Assembly (NCBI RefSeq): GCF_001280845.1
Contig: NZ_LGHP01000001.1
Location: 4,261,093-4,325,092, forward strand
Origin: Bacillus sp. FJAT-28004
GTDB lineage: Bacteria; Bacillota; Bacilli; Paenibacillales; Paenibacillaceae
Direction of reading: 5' to 3'
Length of the DNA: 64,000 nt
In this document: positions 60,942 through 64,000 of the stretch, piece by piece
Layout of the letters: the number at the start of each line of letters is the position of its first letter
Numbering within the stretch: the first letter of the stretch is position 1
The notes under the pieces: generated by a model
What the model saw: only the letters and a program-made list of their open reading frames with translations
What the model was told of the DNA's origin: nothing
The model's database searches: none
Program-made: the position numbers and the translations under genes

Positions 60942-61442
60942 ATTCTGAAAAAAATCATTTTACTAATCGTTTGCTGCTTCCTCGTATTTGGTGGTACTTA
61001 TGTTTACTCGAAATCCAACCCGCCTATAGCAGCAGGGGCGAGCTCTTCAACAAACGATAGACATATCGTCTTAGTTGAAGTTGGCAATAAAGGTTTAATC
61101 GGAGATATTGAAATCGACGAGGTACTAATAAATGCAGGCACTGCACCTGCACGGGTTAAAATGCAAGTGAGCACTCCTTCAAAAGGATTTATAGTTTCAG
61201 ACCGTTTCGAGGGGATGGAAGAACAGGATTATACTTTTAAAACGATAGACGAGGTAATAATCCCAACAGGAACATCACCGCAAAAACAAATGGAAAAAGT
61301 GAATAGTGGTACGGCAACAGATGCGGACAAAATTTACGCCATTACGATAGGTGATGAGAAAACAATTGAAACTGTCACCATCAAATATCGCCACCTCGGT
61401 ATTTCACATAAAAAAACGATATCGACTAAGGGAGTTCAATGA
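60942..61442 (+). CDS. Small exported or anchored protein with a non-canonical start
   Basis: About 166 residues. The hydrophobic N-terminus LKKIILLIVCCFLVFGGTYVY is a signal peptide or anchor. A beta-rich domain follows (HIVLVEVGNKGLIGDIEI, LINAGTAPARVKMQVS) ending in TIKYRHLGISHKK; such a pattern suggests an immunoglobulin-like extracellular domain. The frame opens after TGA at 60936, and AAGGAG (60929-60934) positions ATT 60942 or CTG 60945 as the start. The first ATG (61161) would remove the leader and half of the domain. Function is unknown. Confidence 0.6.
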   Translation: MLKKIILLIVCCFLVFGGTYVYSKSNPPIAAGASSSTNDRHIVLVEVGNKGLIGDIEIDEVLINAGTAPARVKMQVSTPSKGFIVSDRFEGMEEQDYTFKTIDEVIIPTGTSPQKQMEKVNSGTATDADKIYAITIGDEKTIETVTIKYRHLGISHKKTISTKGVQ

Positions 61443-61559
61443 GTTATATCATCTTTAACATAAAGAATGATTAAAGAGGTTAGTCTTTTATGAGGCTAAA
61501 CGTTGGATTTCGGTGTGGGTTTCAAACTATGGAATAGTACAAAGGAGGTATTTATTCAT

Positions 61560-61805
61560 ATGAAATATTCCATTTGTGCTTGGGCAGCTTCTGTGGGATG
61601 TATCATTTTGAGTTGCCTTTTATTGTTTTGGAACCCATATACGAGGATGCCGGTGGACGATCAAACGATTCTAATCGTTTTTATCATGTTGATACTACCC
61701 GCTTGTATAGGGATTTTAGCTGCTGCATCCATACCGAGTGTTTGGAATCTCTATGGTGCGGTGCTCATTTTATATGCCATTTCTCTTGGCCGCTTATCCG
61801 TTTAG
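61560..61805 (+). CDS. Small membrane protein of unknown function
   Basis: 81 residues with two to three membrane helices (YSICAWAASVGCIILSCLLL, TILIVFIMLILPACIGILAA, LYGAVLILYAISLGRL). ATG 61560 follows AAAGGAGG with good spacing; the TTG at 61503 has no SD. Located between two other small genes. No family is recognised. Confidence 0.65.
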   Translation: MKYSICAWAASVGCIILSCLLLFWNPYTRMPVDDQTILIVFIMLILPACIGILAAASIPSVWNLYGAVLILYAISLGRLSV

Positions 61806-61941
61806 TGAAAAATTTGGATGGGTTGCAGATAAATACGGTGTTTCGTGGCAATTAACCCTTGAAAAAAGCTGATTGTTAAGAGGTCATTTCATTCGAAATC
61901 TATTTGACAATTCTTCTAAAATCCACGATAAATGAGGTTGT

Positions 61942-62400
61942 ATGATGGAAAACAATCGTCTACAAAATCAACCCTGTCTTGTCAGGCTTAATGAGATGAA
62001 GCTGGTGGGGCTCCCCATTACCCATCCGTTTAATGGAACCTCGGAAATCTTGAAGCAAGCAAGAGAGAGATTCGAAGAACGCAGAACTGAAATTCAAAAT
62101 GTACAGAACCCTGAACGATACATATGTGCACATTTTAATTCTGAGGTTATATTCACTTATTGTTTCTGCATGGAGGTTAGCGAGTTCGGTGAATTGCCAG
62201 AAGGTATGATCTCATTTACAATCCCTGCACACCGGTATGGAGCTATCAGATGCGATGGCGATCCATACGAATCGATTCATAGCTATTTAAACAACCATGG
62301 CATTATTAATAACCCTAAAGCGCTCGCTTTGGAGGTTTACCACTTCGCAAACCCAAAGTTCCCTGAAGAAGTCGATGTTTACATTCCAACCCATGAATAA
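61942..62400 (+). CDS. GyrI-like / AraC effector-binding-domain protein
   Basis: 152 residues with the SOUL/GyrI-like effector-binding fold: LVRLNEMKLVGLPITHPFNG at the start, RYICAHFNSEVIFTYCFCMEV, ISFTIPAHRYGAIRCDGDP and the closing EEVDVYIPTHE, a characteristic ending for this family. No DNA-binding domain is attached. Stand-alone members bind small hydrophobic or cationic molecules. Two ATG codons in tandem (61942, 61945) follow GAGG. Confidence 0.8.
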   Translation: MMENNRLQNQPCLVRLNEMKLVGLPITHPFNGTSEILKQARERFEERRTEIQNVQNPERYICAHFNSEVIFTYCFCMEVSEFGELPEGMISFTIPAHRYGAIRCDGDPYESIHSYLNNHGIINNPKALALEVYHFANPKFPEEVDVYIPTHE

Positions 62401-62401
62401 T

Positions 62402-62448
62402 AGTGATGCAGAAGATAGTGGACGTATTCCGCCGTCTTCTGCATCACT
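62402..62448. terminator. Convergent hairpin between the GyrI-like and ArsR-GyrB-like genes
   Basis: A perfect 14-bp stem AGTGATGCAGAAGA / TCTTCTGCATCACT with a 19-base loop. T-runs on either side are short, so it is a probable weak bidirectional terminator. Confidence 0.6.
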
Positions 62449-62464
62449 CGAGCCCATCTTAAAG

Positions 62465-63583
62465 CTACTCTAGCATTTCAGCTTTTAGGTTGGGGAATTT
62501 CAATTGTATTTCCGCTAAACGATCTATTATTGCTGCCTTATCAAAATGATATTTAAAAATATCCGGATTTGGCTTGAAGGTAATGCTGGTGCCCGTTTCT
62601 TTAGTCATTCCTAAGACAAGCAGTTCACTTTGCGGAATGCCATGTTTAAAATCTTGACGAAATACTTTCCCTTCACGGCGAACCTCTACGGAAAGCTGTT
62701 CGGATAAAGCGTTAACCACGGGCATATTTATGCCTTTTAGCCCATCTGAGGCTACCACGGATGCGCTCTTGTTATAATGCCCAAGCTCTGTAAGAACGGC
62801 TTGTACCGGAGTCTTCTTCGATTGAGGAAAGGCTTGAATCGGAATACCCCTACCATTATCAGAAACGGTGATGCTCGTATCACTGTGAAGTACGATATTA
62901 AGCTCCGTACAATATCCAGCTTGGTGCTCAAACAGCGAATTATCTATTACTGCCCATAAAAGATAATGCGGATCGTACCCCTCGTTATTTTCACCTAAAT
63001 AGGCCTCTACGTTATTTCTAGCCTCAGTAAGTTCTATATAATGGCTCGTATCATGCAGGTCAGTAATGGCAGTCAACAAGAGCAGCAGCGGCAGGGTTCG
63101 ATGAGCAGGCAGCGAATATTTTCCTCCGCGTTCTTCTTGGACTAAAAGATCGGCACCAAGCAAAGCTTTGGTATGGTGATAAAGCTGCCCAGTGGTTCCT
63201 AAGTTTAGCCTTTCTACGATTTCAGAGCCGGAGAGCGGTTCCTGTAAAACAGCAAACAAGATGTCGAGCCGTTGCTTATTCCCGAGTGCCGCTAAAATTT
63301 TTGCCACTTTGTCCGTATCAAGGCCGAGTAAGTGATGGACTTCCTGTTGTCTGGGGTCCCACCTGAAGCCATTATGTCCACGATATTGCCCCGAATAAAA
63401 TATAGTGCCTAAATCTAAATCGTGCTCGATTCCATCTGTTAGTTGATCTTGGCTCAGCGAAGCGGTCTGAGAATGTTTTTGAGAAGGACGAGCATTAATC
63501 ACTTGACTTAACATTTGCTTGAGCTCGTGCATTTCCTTGGTAAGCAAATCAAGCTCAGTTCCGTAATCTCTAGAAGTTGTCAA
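62465..63583 (-). CDS. ArsR-type winged-helix fused to a GyrB-like GHKL ATPase domain
   Basis: 372 residues. Residues 1-35 are a likely coiled coil. Residues about 88-165 form an ArsR-like winged helix (ILAALGNKQRLDILFAVLQE, GSEIVERLNLGTTGQLYHHTKALLGADL). Residues about 190-345 match the GyrB ATPase domain: LLWAVIDNSLFEHQAGYC, ITVSDNGRGIPIQ, VQAVLTELG, MPVVNALSEQLSVEVRREGK and GTSITFKPNPDIF. In GyrB the glutamate three residues before DN of the DNS motif is the catalytic base; here it is Ala211, while Asn215 and Asp242 remain. The domain probably binds ATP without hydrolysing it and may act as a sensor for the DNA-binding part. The start is TTG after GAGGTGATG. Confidence 0.8.
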   Translation of the reverse strand: MTTSRDYGTELDLLTKEMHELKQMLSQVINARPSQKHSQTASLSQDQLTDGIEHDLDLGTIFYSGQYRGHNGFRWDPRQQEVHHLLGLDTDKVAKILAALGNKQRLDILFAVLQEPLSGSEIVERLNLGTTGQLYHHTKALLGADLLVQEERGGKYSLPAHRTLPLLLLLTAITDLHDTSHYIELTEARNNVEAYLGENNEGYDPHYLLWAVIDNSLFEHQAGYCTELNIVLHSDTSITVSDNGRGIPIQAFPQSKKTPVQAVLTELGHYNKSASVVASDGLKGINMPVVNALSEQLSVEVRREGKVFRQDFKHGIPQSELLVLGMTKETGTSITFKPNPDIFKYHFDKAAIIDRLAEIQLKFPNLKAEMLE

Positions 63584-63610
63584 ACGACATCACCTCATAT
63601 TATTATTGTT

Positions 63611-63626
63611 TTACGTAATTACGTTA
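63611..63626. promoter_or_regulatory. Candidate operator of the ArsR-GyrB-like gene
   Basis: TTACGTAATTACGTTA, with a perfect 12-bp palindromic core ACGTAATTACGT, lies 28 bp before the start codon. A weak promoter (TTTACA-N17-TATTGT on the minus strand) lies just upstream of it, so a bound dimer would block the early transcript. Autoregulation is the simplest reading. Confidence 0.45.
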
Positions 63627-63770
63627 TAAAGTAACAATATCATAATTCCAGTGAATTGTAAACATCACCCAAATAATTTGTGGTACGATGAAGAAATATT
63701 TCATTGTAATCATGATCGTTGATCGTCATGCACGAGGAGTAGCAGACCTAGCATTTAAGGGGGGTAAGCA

Positions 63771-64000
63771 TTGTTTTCGAAAAAGAGGCATGTGAGGATT
63801 GATTGGGAATGCTCAATTGAGGACGAAACAGATGCTCGAGTCAGTGTCCATGTAACATTTCCAGATTACTCCCAGTGGGTAGCTAATTTTTATACGGTTA
63901 AATGTATCGAATCCATCCGTAACGATCATCTGAGCAGAGGGTACAATGAGTTCGTGTGGTCAGAAGAATATTTAATTATTGTCGATAAAATAAGCCGATC
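63771..64000 (+). CDS. Hypothetical protein, N-terminal part
   Basis: A frame that opens at TTG 63771 after AAGGGGGG and stays open to the end of the window, giving 76 residues (FSKKRHVRIDWECSIEDETD, VSVHVTFPDYSQWVANFYTV). No signal peptide or recognised motif is visible; the protein looks soluble. It is truncated by the window edge. Confidence 0.6.
   Translation, partial: MFSKKRHVRIDWECSIEDETDARVSVHVTFPDYSQWVANFYTVKCIESIRNDHLSRGYNEFVWSEEYLIIVDKISR

Overview
The window looks like a chromosomal piece of a Paenibacillus-like Bacillota. Supporting signs are GGAGG-type ribosome binding sites with many GTG and TTG starts, a secreted SLH-domain protein, a bacillithiol-system YtxJ protein, a CpsB/YwqE-type PHP phosphatase next to a BY-kinase, a copper-amine-oxidase-type stalk-domain protein, a Spo0E-like protein and a meso-diaminopimelate dehydrogenase. 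I saw no rRNA, tRNA, CRISPR array, transposase or prophage.

Layout. 1-6.6 kb: end of a glyoxylate aminotransferase, a YvbH-like PH protein, a LysP-type permease, YtxJ, and a TetR regulator with a YhgE/Pip membrane protein that share a 23-bp operator. 7.1-14.4 kb, minus strand: a mannitol operon mtlA-mtlR-mtlF-mtlD-ptsI-ptsH that carries its own general PTS proteins. 14.5-18.3 kb: potABCD polyamine importer. 18.4-22 kb: EamA transporter, glutamate dehydrogenase and ddh. 22.1-42.8 kb: a surface-polysaccharide locus. It holds CpsB phosphatase, an SLH protein, Wzz/BY-kinase, a 4,6-dehydratase, an aminotransferase and a PglC-like initiating transferase, then GalU, Ugd, three glycosyltransferases, Wzy, Wzx and rmlACDB. 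From about 30.2 kb to 42.8 kb it is clearly AT-richer than its surroundings. 42.87-45.1 kb: a c-di-GMP-I riboswitch in front of a 52-codon ORF, then two secreted or anchored proteins that share a two-cysteine C-terminal domain. 45.5-64 kb: an alpha/beta-hydrolase-like/SARP regulator with a Spo0E-like gene, VanZ, an acyltransferase, AraC and MATE, an IF-3-like paralogue, a YdeP-type molybdoenzyme with FdhD, a Fur-box ABC exporter, YitT, Lrp with a threonine-aldolase-like enzyme, small exported or membrane proteins, a GyrI-like protein, and an ArsR-winged-helix/GyrB-ATPase fusion.

Most notable observations. (1) A repeat family with three copies (1.1, 6.8 and 58.2 kb). Each copy has four 15-bp palindromic boxes of the type TTGYA-N5-TRCAA, spaced exactly 51, 63 and 51 bp although the sequence between them has diverged. 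(2) Three genes (mtlR, a Spo0E-like gene, a small exported protein) whose conserved N-terminus is open only if translation begins at ATC, ATT or ATT/CTG, each after a good Shine-Dalgarno. A divergent IF-3 paralogue, from the factor family that polices such codons, lies in the same window. (3) Two regulators that join DNA-binding domains to apparently non-catalytic enzyme folds. (4) A c-di-GMP riboswitch with a visible SD-sequestering hairpin ahead of an unknown small protein. (5) An undescribed two-cysteine domain shared by adjacent surface proteins.

All family assignments are from reading the translations; no database search was run.
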